46,368 bases of DNA from contig JBDSOU010000183.1 of NCBI GenBank assembly GCA_039914625.1, positions 1 to 46,368 of the forward strand, read 5' to 3'. Below, in pieces: positions 16,783-26,203 of this stretch. The notes below the pieces were generated by a model that saw only the letters and a list, made by a program, of their open reading frames with translations, ran no database searches and was not told the DNA's origin. The DNA comes from DATEMK01 sp039914625. Lineage in GTDB: Bacteria > Bacteroidota > Bacteroidia > AKYH767-A > OLB10. Every line of letters starts with the position of its first letter. Within the stretch, counting starts at the first letter, position 1. The position numbers and the translations under genes were made by a program.

Positions 16783-17475
16783 CTAATGATACGCATAAGC
16801 AATTGAGGCAACGCTCACCTTTGTACTTTTATGCTTTAGCAAAACTTCTGCGCATGCAACAAGGGTGGAGCCTGTAGTGATGACATCGTCCACTAAAAGA
16901 ACATGCTTTCCTTCAATGTTTGCTTTTTCAGCCAGTGAAAAAACATTACTCACATTCTGCCACCGAGAAAACCGGTTCTTGCGCGTTTGAGTTTCCGTTT
17001 TTTTATTTCTGAAAAGCAGGTTTGTTTCAGCCGGAATATTCATTGCTATAGAAAGCCCATTTGCAATAAAATCGCTCTGGTTATACCCTCTCGTTCTTAA
17101 TCTTGATTTATGCAGCGGCACAGGTATTATGTAATCGGCTGATGAGAATACACTGTTTTTAGCCAGTTCATGCCCGTATAATTCCCCTAATTTCAATCCT
17201 ATTTCTTTTTGTCCTTTATATTTAAGACGGTGGATCAGCTTCTGCACCTTTTGTCCTTTATTAAAAAAATAATAGGATGAGGCAGCAGCAATATTTACTT
17301 TTCCCCAAAAATGCCTGATCACGGGGTTGTCTTCATCCTCATGATAATTTGTTTTCGGCAAATGATACATGCAAAAAGTGCAAATAACATCTTCCCCCTT
17401 GTACAAACCGTTTCCGCATGCCTGGCAAATACGTGGATAAAATAAAGACACAAAATCGAATAGCAGCGTTTTCAT
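16783..17475 (-). CDS. ComF-family phosphoribosyltransferase-like protein
   Basis: 230 residues. N-terminal double-CxxC zinc site at Cys17/Cys20 and Cys32/Cys35 (ICQACGN, ICTFCMY). C-terminal PRTase fold with the PRPP loop VDDVITTGST at 194-203 and YIIPVPLHKSRLRTRGYNQS typical of ComF/GntX. ComF acts in DNA uptake; for many homologues the role is only inferred. First gene of the minus-strand run down to the RidA-like gene. Confidence 0.92.
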   Translation of the reverse strand: MKTLLFDFVSLFYPRICQACGNGLYKGEDVICTFCMYHLPKTNYHEDEDNPVIRHFWGKVNIAAASSYYFFNKGQKVQKLIHRLKYKGQKEIGLKLGELYGHELAKNSVFSSADYIIPVPLHKSRLRTRGYNQSDFIANGLSIAMNIPAETNLLFRNKKTETQTRKNRFSRWQNVSNVFSLAEKANIEGKHVLLVDDVITTGSTLVACAEVLLKHKSTKVSVASIAYAYH

Positions 17476-17479
17476 ATGT

Positions 17480-17487
17480 CAAAAATA
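17480..17487 (-). promoter_or_regulatory. TAnnTTTG box abutting the ComF start
   Basis: Minus-strand TATTTTTG at 17487-17480; its last G is five bases from the ATG at 17475. As with the genes at 6164 and 41475, a start this close would make a nearly leaderless transcript. Confidence 0.45.
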
Positions 17488-17573
17488 AAAATTAATTTCA
17501 AACAAAAAATAAACCGTTTTAAAACACGGGTTGATGATATAACTTATTTCAAAATAAACCGTATAAAATAAAA

Positions 17574-17605
17574 TTTGATAAGAATCAAAAATAATATTAA
17601 TTTCG
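17574..17605 (+). promoter_or_regulatory. candidate promoter of the coiled-coil gene
   Basis: TTTG at 17574-17577, a 20-bp spacer and TAATTTCG at 17598-17605 (one mismatch to TAnnTTTG). ATG follows at 17645. Divergent from the ComF promoter. Confidence 0.45.
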
Positions 17606-17644
17606 TGCCACTTAATCTTAGATAGCTCTAAACCCAGCAATACT

Positions 17645-18580
17645 ATGGCTGAACAATACACAGACATTGAAAATTTTGATAACAAAGAACAGGATTCCCG
17701 AAAGGTAGTTGTAATTGTGGTTTTTGCCTTTCTTTTCGGTGTTAATGGATTTTTGCTATGGCAGTTCTTTGACAAGAAAACACATCTGGAAGAAGTAAGC
17801 AAAACACTCGATTCCACTGTTGCCGAACGTGACGCTATTTCTGCCGAACTTAAGAAAATGAAAGATGAGTATGAAAAAATTAACCAGGAAAATGCAGGGC
17901 TGCAAAGCCAGTTATCGGCAAAAGACGAAGAAATAAAATCAAAAATTGCCGAAATCCAGCGACTTGTTAATTCGGGAGATGCCGCTCAATTGAGAAAAGC
18001 AAGAGAAGAATTGTCTCAGCTGAAAGCAATGAACCAAAATTATGTGGTCCAGGTTGACTCAATGAAAAAGGTGAACGAGGATCTTAATGAACAAAACCTT
18101 TCTTTAAACGAAACCCTCACCACCGAAAAAGGAAAAGTAGAAAGCCTTACACAGGAAAATTCTTTGCTTGCCAATAAAGTAGCTGTGGGTTCCGTGCTCC
18201 GGACGATGGATGTTACAGCAACGAGTGTACGGTATAAATCCAATGGAAAAGAGAGCGAAATGACCAAAGCATCAAAAGTTCAAAAAATTAAAATATGCTT
18301 TATGGTTCTTGAAAACCATGTTGTGGACAAAGGATCTAAAGATATTTTTATACGTGTCATCAGCCCGGATGGGGCTGTGTTAACTACCACCCAGGAAACT
18401 TTTATGTACAACAGCCAGGCAACGCTTTTCACTGTAAAAGATTCCTTTGATTACAATAACGAAAAAACCAATGTTTGCATTTATTTTGACAAGGGCTCTC
18501 AATACAGCAAAGGAAAATATAGCATTGAGCTTTACAGCGGAGGCACTCAGATTGGTTCCACCTCGCTGTCTTTAAAATAG
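17645..18580 (+). CDS. membrane-anchored coiled-coil protein, conserved hypothetical
   Basis: 311 residues. One membrane segment near residues 25-43 (VVIVVFAFLFGVNGFLLWQF), then a long coiled coil at ~48-180 (LDSTVAERDAISAELKKMKD through SLTQENSLLANK), then a beta-rich C-terminal domain (~185-311) with VISPDGAVLTTTQETFMY and a final YSIELYSGGTQIGSTSLSL. Probably spans the envelope, with the coil as a spacer. I know of such conserved Bacteroidota proteins but not their function. Confidence 0.85.
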   Translation: MAEQYTDIENFDNKEQDSRKVVVIVVFAFLFGVNGFLLWQFFDKKTHLEEVSKTLDSTVAERDAISAELKKMKDEYEKINQENAGLQSQLSAKDEEIKSKIAEIQRLVNSGDAAQLRKAREELSQLKAMNQNYVVQVDSMKKVNEDLNEQNLSLNETLTTEKGKVESLTQENSLLANKVAVGSVLRTMDVTATSVRYKSNGKESEMTKASKVQKIKICFMVLENHVVDKGSKDIFIRVISPDGAVLTTTQETFMYNSQATLFTVKDSFDYNNEKTNVCIYFDKGSQYSKGKYSIELYSGGTQIGSTSLSLK

Positions 18581-18840
18581 ACCCTGGAAAGAGATATATA
18601 GCTCCGATTCATAATTTTATCATCTTCAAAAAACTCATGTGGAGTACCGGAACGGGTGCGATCCAGTAATTCTTTTACAATACTGTCAACACGTTTTCCG
18701 TGATGAATTGTTTTTTTACTGTTTTCAATTAATACTGCTGCTGCTTTCATTTTATTCTTTTCGCTTCCGGATGACATTACTTCATAGACTAATTCTTCAT
18801 TCAGTTCAGAAAAATTATTAAAATGAAGCTTTTTTTCTGA
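18547..18840 (-). pseudogene. histidine kinase fragment
   Basis: Frame open from 18840 to 18547, read on the minus strand: LHFNNFSELNEELVYEV then NSKKTIHHGKRVDSIVKELL and DRTRSG. This matches the dimerisation/phosphoacceptor region of Bacteroidota sensor kinases (typical NFSEVNxEL..., KILHHGKRADSIVKGML). The catalytic ATPase domain is missing, and so is everything upstream, where a stop precedes at 18843-18841. Only a 76-residue peptide could be made from ATG 18777. The rest of 18841-19074 shows nothing I can name. Confidence 0.65.
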
Positions 18841-19074
18841 TTATTGTTTTGTTCTTAAAAACAGATTTACATTTCAGCTGAATAATAAGTGTGCGCTTGT
18901 TCATTTTGGTATGCATATTAAGTTAAAATCCGCCATAAAAAATTCCTTACGCATATTCTTCACCTGAGATGTTTTTACATAGTCTTTGAGACCCAACTCT
19001 ATTGAAACTAAAAATGTCTTTTTTCGTAACATGGAAAATAAAATTTAAATGGCCAAAGTAAATTCAGCTCCAAT

Positions 19075-19461
19075 ATGAAAAATCCTTTTTGTGTTAAGCA
19101 ATTCAGTTTGCTGCTTATTTTTATTTCTTGTTTTCATAATAGTTTAATAGCTCAGCAAAATATGCTGGTCACAACAAATCATACTACTCTGGAATTTAAG
19201 ATCCTGAGTAGCATAAATCAATCAGCAGACATTAAACTTGAAAACATTTTACAAAGCTATCCCGGAAAAATATTAAGTTACAAGATCGCTGATGATAAAA
19301 AACAAGTAACTATAAATATCTCTGATAAAACAAATCCAGTGGATATTTTACAGGCACTGAATATGCAAGATATAAAAGCCTGCTATCTTGATGCAGATAA
19401 TAATTATATCACACTCGAACCGGACGGACGATCAACACGTAAACTTTATTTTAAAGAATAG
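19075..19461 (+). CDS. small exported protein, unknown function
   Basis: 128 residues from ATG at 19075. Signal peptide MKNPFCVKQFSLLLIFISC to about residue 26 (SLIAQQ). The mature part is a compact alpha/beta domain (TTLEFKILSSINQSADIKLE, LSYKIADDKKQVTINISD, DILQALNMQDIKACYLD). Not recognised. Only 36 bp separate it from the giant T9SS gene downstream, so it is probably made with it. Confidence 0.75.
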   Translation: MKNPFCVKQFSLLLIFISCFHNSLIAQQNMLVTTNHTTLEFKILSSINQSADIKLENILQSYPGKILSYKIADDKKQVTINISDKTNPVDILQALNMQDIKACYLDADNNYITLEPDGRSTRKLYFKE

Positions 19462-19497
19462 TTTTTTAACCATCAGAATATTCCAATCCATTTTATT

Positions 19498-22400
19498 ATG
19501 ATTTTGTCGACTAAAATTAAATTGAAATTAAAACCCAATCTCAGGAATTGCTTTTTTCTTATTGGGATAGTTTTTTTTGCCCTCAATTCTTATGGTCAAA
19601 ATCCTACCGATAATTGTAATACAGGCGGAACGGCACTTACAGTAAGTTGTTCCTGCTCTAAAATTAATTGGGATATCGGAACTAATGCGGGAACGGTGGG
19701 AGCATGTGGCGGTACAGGTGAAGATGGCTGGGGATGGTTTACCGCTACATCAACCTCAACTACAGTTCAATACACTAATACCGACCGCGATGCTGTTTTA
19801 TATGTTTATAAAGATAACGGCTCTTCATGTGGTGGTCTGTTGCCGGCAACCACTGGGCCAATAGGGGGCTGTGTCAATGCTGTTACTGGCACAGGAACGG
19901 AAACTCTTGTAGTAACAACTATTATTGGTAACAGGTATTATGTAAGGGTAGTAAGATTGTCAGGTACGAGTCAGGATATGAACGGTGAATTATGTGTTTT
20001 TAATACTTCTCCTTCTCCACCTGTAAATGATGAGCCGTGTACTGCCGTCAGTTTAGGCACGCCAACTACTACATGCAGTTATACCGGTTATACAAATTGT
20101 GGTGCAACCTCATCTGTCGGACGCTTCACAAATCCCGGATGTGCAAACTATTCAGGAGGTGATGTTTGGTTTAAAGTAATAATGCCTGCCTCAGGTCAGT
20201 TGAGTGTCAATAGTACAACCGGTATTTTGTCTGACGGTGGTATGGCTATTTATACAGCAGTTAACAATTTATGCACTGATACTTTAATAGAAGTTGCCTG
20301 TGATGATAATTCAGGCGCAGGCAGTATGCCAACTCTTTCTATTGCAGCTCCCTCCGGTTCAGTTGTGTTTATTCGTTTCTGGGAAAATGGCAATAACAAT
20401 AACGGCTCTTTTAATTTATGTGTTCAGAATCCGTGCGGAGCAGGCTCAGCACCCGTTAATGATAATCCCTGTACAGCTACAACCCTAACACCGGGAACAA
20501 CATGCAGCTATACAACTTATAATACAAATTGTGCAACAGCAACTCCGGGAATTCCTAATCCATCCTGCGGCATATACGGAGGTGGAGATGTGTGGTTTAA
20601 AGCCACCGTTCCTCCATCCGGTCAATTAATATTTGATTCAGATGTAGGGAATATAACTGATGGCGCTATGGCTTTATACACTGCACCAACATGCAGCAGT
20701 GCTACATTTACTGAAGTATTCTGCGATGATGACGGGAGTGCAAACGGTTTGATGCCTTTTTTGGCTATTGTTCAACCTCCGGGAACAGTATTATATCTAC
20801 GTTTCTGGGAAAATGGCAACAACAAAAAAGGAACATTTATGCTTTGTGTATATGATCCTTGCCCAAGCGGTGCAGGCGTCCCGTCTAACAATTTACCATG
20901 CAATGCCTTATTTGTTCCATTTGGAATTCCTATTTCCGGAAACAATGAGTGCTCAAATAATTCAGGGGAACCTGCTACACCGGGATGTTTTGGTTCAGGA
21001 AACGTAAATTCAGTATGGTATAAATTTACAGCAACCTCTACCTGTGCAAAAATCAAAACAACTATTGGTACAATAACTGATACGCAGATTGCTTTATACT
21101 CAGGAACTTGCGGAAATGGTATGACGATATTTCCCGGAGCTTGCAACAATGATATTACTCCTTGCAACGGTGGCTTTACTTATCAGAATTCTCAGTTGGA
21201 TTTAACTGGATTAAGTATAGGAACGACCTACTATTTATTGGTTGATGGCAGGGGAAATAATGTGGGTTCATTTTCACTATTGATTATTAATGGCTGTGGT
21301 ACACCATTACCTCCAGTTCCGGGGCAGGATTGTTCTTTGCCAATATTAGTGTGTAATGATACGGTTGCTGTTCCCAATCCCGGTTACCAGGCTATCGGGA
21401 ATATTTGTGATTTTCCAGCACCCATCCCGTGTACTGGTGGAACGGCAGGTTGCAATAACTGTGCTACATCATGCTTATGTACCGGTGAAAGAGGCTCATC
21501 ATGGTACACTATTAATATAACTAGTACCGGAGATTTTGAATTTTGGATTGTTCCAAATGATTATCCTACAGCGGTTCCTGAAACAGATTATGATTTTGCA
21601 CTATATGGACCGAATGCATCTTGCGGAAGTTTAAATAATCCTATTCGGTGTGATTGGGATCCTAACGGTGTGACAGGAGTATATGGTGCGGCCGATAATA
21701 CAGCTCCTCCGGGATATGCTGGAAACGGGCAGGCATTTCGTCAAAAAGTTAATGCCATTTCCGGTCAAACGTATCTTCTGAATATTAGTAACTATACTAA
21801 TAGTTCATCCGGATTTAAGCTAATTATTAATTCCGGAGCAACCAATTGTACCATTGCATCCACAGTAGCACCGGGGGGAACTGTAATATGGACAGGTGCT
21901 GCAAGCACCGATTGGTTTGACGTAAATAACTGGGGCGGATGTCAGATACCCGACTGCCAGATTAATGTTGCTATTCCCGGATTTCCTGCTAATCAGCCTG
22001 TGATTTCGGGACAGAATGCGAGTTGCCGCAGTATTAACATTAATATAAGTGCAAGTGTAACTATCAATCCAAACTGGCAATTAATGGTTTGCAATGATTT
22101 TACAAACAGCGGCTCATTCAGTGCAGGAAACAATAGTCTTGTTCTGTTTCAGGATACATGCACCACCTGTCCGGGAGGAATTAATCATAATCAGAGCATG
22201 AGTGGAAATATGACGAATGCTGATAAATTTTGGAACGTAACAGTTAAAAAACCTGTTGGATATACCGTCACAACCTTTCAGAATATAGACATGGCAGGAA
22301 ACTTTCTTGTGGATGGATCGGCAACGTCCGGAGGTGGCTTTAGTGCTGCAAGTCAATATCACAAAATAGAAGGAAACTTTACAATAGAATCAACCCCTAT

Positions 22401-23766
22401 TCTTTCAACTTATACAAGCGGTTCAACTCTTGAATTTAACGGAACTGCACAAACTTATTTGAACCAAGGGCAACTTAACAATGTTTTGATGAATCAAAGC
22501 GGTGTGGGAACCCTTACTTTGCAAGATCATGCCGGAACTATGGCATGGATGAGAACTTCAGTTATCGGAATTCTTACTCTTACTTACGGAAAAATAATTG
22601 CTGCCACAGCAGGTAATAACAGGGTCGATGTTTTTAATCGTGCAGCCAATGCTGTTTCTTCGGGTAACGCCAATAGCTATGTTGAAGGTACTTTAAGAAG
22701 ATATATGTCTAACACGGGAGGAACAGGTTCTTATGACTTTCCTGTTGGAACCTCTTTGAGAGGATATGAGCGCATTAATTTTAATATTACAACTCCACTA
22801 TCTAATACAGTTGATTATTGGAATGTTTATTTTGACAATACTTCCCCGTCAACGAACATTGCAATGAATGCAGAATGTTCAGCCACTTATCATGCTGGTG
22901 GATTGCTTGCTTTAAATCATGGTTATTGGTATATAGAATCTTCTCCTGCATCTCTTGCCAATGGAATCATGAATGTAACAAATTATAACAGAAGCTATAC
23001 AAATCCTTTAGGAGCCGGATGGACAGTTATGTACAATAAAACAACAAATAATATTGCTACAAACTGGTTATTAAATCCATACCCTCCCTCTCCGTGCATT
23101 GCTTCACCAGTAACTGCAGTACAAAGAAATAATCTGAGCGTTCCGGTCTTATTTAACGGAAATCCGGTCTGGTTCGGAACAGCACAATCGCAAACACCTC
23201 TACCTGTAGCGCTTATAAATTTCGAAGCAAAAAACGAAAATTCGTCTGTATTTTTGAAATGGATTACAGCATCTGAAAAAAACAATAAGGGTTTTGAATT
23301 AGAAAGAAGTATTTCACCTCCGGATAATTTTGAAAGGATTGCATGGGTAGATGGGCATGGTTCCACTTCAATAATCAACAATTATAATTTTGAAGACAAG
23401 AATGTTAGAAGCGGAATAAATTATTTTTATCGTTTAAAACAAATTGATTTTAATGGAAATTTTGAATATTCGGGAATTGTTACCGGCAAAATAGCAACCG
23501 ATGTTTTTGATTTCAACATTATGCCCAATCCTTATTCGGGAAATACTAATATCTTTTATACCCTTCCGGGAAGTGCCAACGTGAAAGTTGAAATTTACAA
23601 TGCGATGGGACAAAAAATTAAAACGCTTGTTGATGGCCTTCAGAAAAAGGGGGATCACATTTTGCAATTCAGCGCTCACTCATACGGTTTTTCTGCAGGA
23701 ATATATGAAGTGAAACTTGACATAAACGATCGTTTATATATAAAACGGATTTTGGAAACCCGGTAG
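19498..23766 (+). CDS. giant T9SS cargo protein with PPC-like Cys-rich repeats
   Basis: 1422 residues from ATG at 19498. Signal peptide, with cleavage after ALNSYGQ near residue 34. Four or five beta-sandwich repeats of ~135-150 residues follow (roughly 35-780), each opening PVNDxPCTA, with GGDVWFKV and LYLRFWENGNN near the end: a bacterial pre-peptidase C-terminal (PPC)-like domain with many cysteines. A middle region (~795-1240) has TWxGAxSTDWFDVNNWGGC and surface-filament-like beta strands. The last ~85 residues (IMPNPYSGNTNIFYTLPGSA to YIKRILETR) are a type A T9SS sorting domain. Likely a cell-surface adhesin or matrix protein. No catalytic domain seen. Confidence 0.93.
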   Translation: MILSTKIKLKLKPNLRNCFFLIGIVFFALNSYGQNPTDNCNTGGTALTVSCSCSKINWDIGTNAGTVGACGGTGEDGWGWFTATSTSTTVQYTNTDRDAVLYVYKDNGSSCGGLLPATTGPIGGCVNAVTGTGTETLVVTTIIGNRYYVRVVRLSGTSQDMNGELCVFNTSPSPPVNDEPCTAVSLGTPTTTCSYTGYTNCGATSSVGRFTNPGCANYSGGDVWFKVIMPASGQLSVNSTTGILSDGGMAIYTAVNNLCTDTLIEVACDDNSGAGSMPTLSIAAPSGSVVFIRFWENGNNNNGSFNLCVQNPCGAGSAPVNDNPCTATTLTPGTTCSYTTYNTNCATATPGIPNPSCGIYGGGDVWFKATVPPSGQLIFDSDVGNITDGAMALYTAPTCSSATFTEVFCDDDGSANGLMPFLAIVQPPGTVLYLRFWENGNNKKGTFMLCVYDPCPSGAGVPSNNLPCNALFVPFGIPISGNNECSNNSGEPATPGCFGSGNVNSVWYKFTATSTCAKIKTTIGTITDTQIALYSGTCGNGMTIFPGACNNDITPCNGGFTYQNSQLDLTGLSIGTTYYLLVDGRGNNVGSFSLLIINGCGTPLPPVPGQDCSLPILVCNDTVAVPNPGYQAIGNICDFPAPIPCTGGTAGCNNCATSCLCTGERGSSWYTINITSTGDFEFWIVPNDYPTAVPETDYDFALYGPNASCGSLNNPIRCDWDPNGVTGVYGAADNTAPPGYAGNGQAFRQKVNAISGQTYLLNISNYTNSSSGFKLIINSGATNCTIASTVAPGGTVIWTGAASTDWFDVNNWGGCQIPDCQINVAIPGFPANQPVISGQNASCRSININISASVTINPNWQLMVCNDFTNSGSFSAGNNSLVLFQDTCTTCPGGINHNQSMSGNMTNADKFWNVTVKKPVGYTVTTFQNIDMAGNFLVDGSATSGGGFSAASQYHKIEGNFTIESTPILSTYTSGSTLEFNGTAQTYLNQGQLNNVLMNQSGVGTLTLQDHAGTMAWMRTSVIGILTLTYGKIIAATAGNNRVDVFNRAANAVSSGNANSYVEGTLRRYMSNTGGTGSYDFPVGTSLRGYERINFNITTPLSNTVDYWNVYFDNTSPSTNIAMNAECSATYHAGGLLALNHGYWYIESSPASLANGIMNVTNYNRSYTNPLGAGWTVMYNKTTNNIATNWLLNPYPPSPCIASPVTAVQRNNLSVPVLFNGNPVWFGTAQSQTPLPVALINFEAKNENSSVFLKWITASEKNNKGFELERSISPPDNFERIAWVDGHGSTSIINNYNFEDKNVRSGINYFYRLKQIDFNGNFEYSGIVTGKIATDVFDFNIMPNPYSGNTNIFYTLPGSANVKVEIYNAMGQKIKTLVDGLQKKGDHILQFSAHSYGFSAGIYEVKLDINDRLYIKRILETR

Positions 23767-23859
23767 TAAAATTTAAATTTTAAAAAAAATATTCCTGAAT
23801 TTATAGGTATACTTTTAAAAAAGATTTTTTGATATTTTTCATAAATAAAATTTTTATTC

Positions 23860-23867
23860 TATATTTG
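23860..23867 (+). promoter_or_regulatory. TAnnTTTG box of the NUMOD4/HNH gene
   Basis: TATATTTG at 23860-23867, 40 bp before the ATG at 23908. -33 element unclear in the T-rich spacer. Confidence 0.45.
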
Positions 23868-23907
23868 AATCAACTTTCTTATTTTTGAAAAACTAAAAAC
23901 TAAAAAC

Positions 23908-24486
23908 ATGATAAAAAAAATCAACAGTGAACGTTGGAAAGAAATAACCGAAGTTAAAGGGAAATTAAGACTCAGGTATGCAATTTCCGATCATGGAAGG
24001 CTGGTGAGTTTTGAAACAAAAATCCAGGATGGAGAATTGCTTAAAGGCAGCCACCAGGAAAAGTTCAGCATTTGGCGATTCAGACTAAAAGGTAAAAATA
24101 TAGGATTATTAATTCATAAGATTGTAGCTGACTATTTTTTGCCAAAACCTAAAGGAAAAAAAATGCTCGTAATCCACATGGATCATGATCTTCAAAACAA
24201 TCATTACAAAAATCTTAAGTACGTAACCCTTCCTGATCAGCGCCAGCATGCAAGCAAAAGCCCCGCAAGCAAGCTTGCATTGAAAAAATTATTGAAAAGG
24301 AATCGCGAACGTTATACCACTCAAGGCCAGAAGCTCCACGTTAGTCAGGTAATACAGATTAAAAAAATTCTTGCTAATCCGAAGAGAAAACTCACTAACC
24401 GGCAGGTCGCAGAAAAATTTAAAGTAAGCGAAATGCAGATTTACCGTATCAAACGTGGCGAACTTTGGAAAAATGTGAAGATCTAA
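23908..24486 (+). CDS. NUMOD4/HNH-like protein with C-terminal helix-turn-helix
   Basis: 192 residues. The N-terminal NUMOD4 region (ERWKEITEVKG, YAISDHGRLVSF) leads into an HNH-type fold: His70 and the core IHMDHDLQNNHYKNLKYVT (Asp92/His93, Asn98, Asn102). Residues 162-182 (LTNRQVAEKFKVSEMQIYRI) are a helix-turn-helix like the NUMOD1 end of homing endonucleases. It is not inside an intron or intein, so it stands alone: perhaps a phage-type nuclease or a domesticated DNA-binding protein. Nuclease activity is inferred from the fold only. Confidence 0.85.
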   Translation: MIKKINSERWKEITEVKGKLRLRYAISDHGRLVSFETKIQDGELLKGSHQEKFSIWRFRLKGKNIGLLIHKIVADYFLPKPKGKKMLVIHMDHDLQNNHYKNLKYVTLPDQRQHASKSPASKLALKKLLKRNRERYTTQGQKLHVSQVIQIKKILANPKRKLTNRQVAEKFKVSEMQIYRIKRGELWKNVKI

Positions 24487-24534
24487 AAGTGTTTTAAATT
24501 TTCCCGATACCTGTAAATCGGTGGCATTGATGTA

Positions 24535-25443
24535 TTGAAAGCTGAAGACAAATTTCTCCGCTGGTTTTATCTTGCTTTGCTTTCTGTCATTTGGGGAAGT
24601 TCATTTATTTTAATGAAACGGGGATTAATTTCCTTTTCTCCCGACCAAGTTGCCGCCATACGTATGTTTGTTGCTTTTCTGAGTCTTTTTCCTTTCGTGA
24701 TTCAACATGCGAAAAAAATAAAGAAGCATCAATTCATAATTATTTTTACAGCAGGAATCTTAGGTAATGGATTACCTTCATTTCTCTTTACTCATGCCCA
24801 AACACACATTGCAAGCGCTTTGGCAGGAATGCTCAATTCTCTCACGCCTGTTTTTGTAGTCTTAGTTGGCTGGCTTTTGTTTGGAAGCATGTTTAAGGCT
24901 TCACACATTTTGGGGGTGGTGATCGGATTAGCGGGAGCAATTGCTTTGATTCTGATTAATTCAAAAGGAAAAATTGTAAATTCCGATAATTGGTTCGGGC
25001 TTTTAATTGTTATTGCAACAATCAGCTATGCATTTAATATAAATATTGTGCGCAAATATTTACAGGAAGTGAATGCGGTTCATCTCACAGGTTTTGCACT
25101 TTTTTCCGCAGGAATTCCATGCGGAATATTTCTTTTTACCACTGATTTCACCACTCGCCTCAGCACTCAACCGGGTGCATGGGTCAATTTCGGCTATGTG
25201 TCACTTCTTGGCTTGTTCGGAACTGCATTATCCACCATAATATTTAATAAGCTGCTTAAAATTTCTAATGCCCTTTATGCATCGTCAGTTACATATCTTA
25301 TACCGATTGTTGCTATGGCATGGGGTGCCTTGGATGGGGAAAGCCTTAACATTTTTCATTTGCTTGCAATGGGCGTAATATTATTGGGCGTTTATCTCAT
25401 TAATCTTAGTACCATTCGGGAAATGAAATTAAATCGGGAATAA
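24535..25443 (+). CDS. EamA/DMT-family transporter
   Basis: 302 residues, ten membrane segments in two EamA halves (FYLALLSVIWGSSFILMKRG near the start, second half from residue ~150). The start is TTG at 24535: the first EamA helix begins 5 residues later, no earlier in-frame ATG is at hand, and the next ATG is inside the helix. Proline-containing motifs and VGLAGAIAL-like loops are typical of small-metabolite exporters. Substrate unknown. Follows the HNH gene on the same strand. Confidence 0.88.
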   Translation: MKAEDKFLRWFYLALLSVIWGSSFILMKRGLISFSPDQVAAIRMFVAFLSLFPFVIQHAKKIKKHQFIIIFTAGILGNGLPSFLFTHAQTHIASALAGMLNSLTPVFVVLVGWLLFGSMFKASHILGVVIGLAGAIALILINSKGKIVNSDNWFGLLIVIATISYAFNINIVRKYLQEVNAVHLTGFALFSAGIPCGIFLFTTDFTTRLSTQPGAWVNFGYVSLLGLFGTALSTIIFNKLLKISNALYASSVTYLIPIVAMAWGALDGESLNIFHLLAMGVILLGVYLINLSTIREMKLNRE

Positions 25444-25477
25444 ATCATAATCAGGCAGATAAATTTACTTCCTGCCC

Positions 25478-25507
25478 TTTGCAATAACAATTCTTTTTAT
25501 ACATTTG
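25478..25507 (+). promoter_or_regulatory. promoter of rplU-rpmA
   Basis: TTTG at 25478-25481, 18-bp spacer, TACATTTG at 25500-25507: one of the clearest -33/-7 pairs in the window. ATG of rplU at 25552. Confidence 0.7.
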
Positions 25508-25551
25508 CACTCCGTTTCAAAAAATGGGCGGAAAATCAAAACAATAAAATC

Positions 25552-25860
25552 ATGTATGCAATTGTAAATATAGCCGGGCAACAGGTAAAAGTATCTGAAA
25601 ACCAACCGGTGATAGTTCACCGTCTGCAGGCTGAAGAAGGTGCTGTGGTGAATTTTGACCAGGTGCTGCTTATTGAGAACGAAGGTAAGATCAATAAAGG
25701 CAATCCTGTTTCAGGAGCTTCTGTGTCCGCAAAAGTTCTTTCACATCTTAAAGGTGATAAGATTATTATCTTTAAAAAGAAAAGAAGAAAAGGATACCAG
25801 AAATCAAACGGTCACCGCCAGCAATTCACAAAAATTCAAATTGAAAACATTAAGCTTTAA
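25552..25860 (+). CDS. rplU: 50S ribosomal protein L21
   Basis: 102 residues, normal for bL21. MYAIVNIAGQQVKVSENQPV start, a KGDKIIIFKKKRRKGYQKSN signature near the C-terminus and a HRQQFTKIQIENI end. Binds 23S rRNA near L20. Operon with rpmA, 20 bp downstream. Confidence 0.98.
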   Translation: MYAIVNIAGQQVKVSENQPVIVHRLQAEEGAVVNFDQVLLIENEGKINKGNPVSGASVSAKVLSHLKGDKIIIFKKKRRKGYQKSNGHRQQFTKIQIENIKL

Positions 25861-25880
25861 ATTCTAAATCTTAAATCAGA

Positions 25881-26153
25881 ATGGCACACAAAAAAGGAGT
25901 CGGAAGCTCAAAAAACGGACGTGAATCACACAGCAAACGTCTTGGAGTTAAAATATACGGAGGACAAAAAGCAATTGCAGGAAATATAATTGTTCGTCAG
26001 CGTGGCACTGTACATCATCCTGCGGATGGCGTTGGAATTGGAAAAGATCATACATTATTTGCTTTGCGTGATGGCATTGTGATATTCAGAAAAAAAGCAA
26101 ATGAAAAGTCTTATGTGTATGTGAAACCTGCAGAAGCTACTGCACAGGCATAA
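25881..26153 (+). CDS. rpmA: 50S ribosomal protein L27
   Basis: 90 residues. MAHKKGVGSSKNGRES start, GVKIYGGQKAIAGNIIVRQR and HHPADGVGIGKDHTLFAL are diagnostic of bL27. The N-terminal tail reaches the peptidyl-transferase centre and begins directly at MAHKK, with no cleaved extension. Ends before a terminator at 26174. Confidence 0.98.
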   Translation: MAHKKGVGSSKNGRESHSKRLGVKIYGGQKAIAGNIIVRQRGTVHHPADGVGIGKDHTLFALRDGIVIFRKKANEKSYVYVKPAEATAQA

Positions 26154-26173
26154 AAAAATAGTGTTTGCATAGC

Positions 26174-26203
26174 AAGCCTTCCGCTGTCGTGGAGGGCTTT
26201 TTT
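26174..26203 (+). terminator. intrinsic terminator after rpmA
   Basis: AAGCCTTCC at 26174-26182 pairs with GGAGGGCTT at 26191-26199 (G-T wobble allowed), loop of 8, followed by a T-run. It overlaps the 3' end of the convergent aspS gene and may serve both directions. Confidence 0.8.

Noticed and set aside
23908..24486. Homing endonuclease within an intron
   Set aside because: No split gene, intron or intein flanks on either side.
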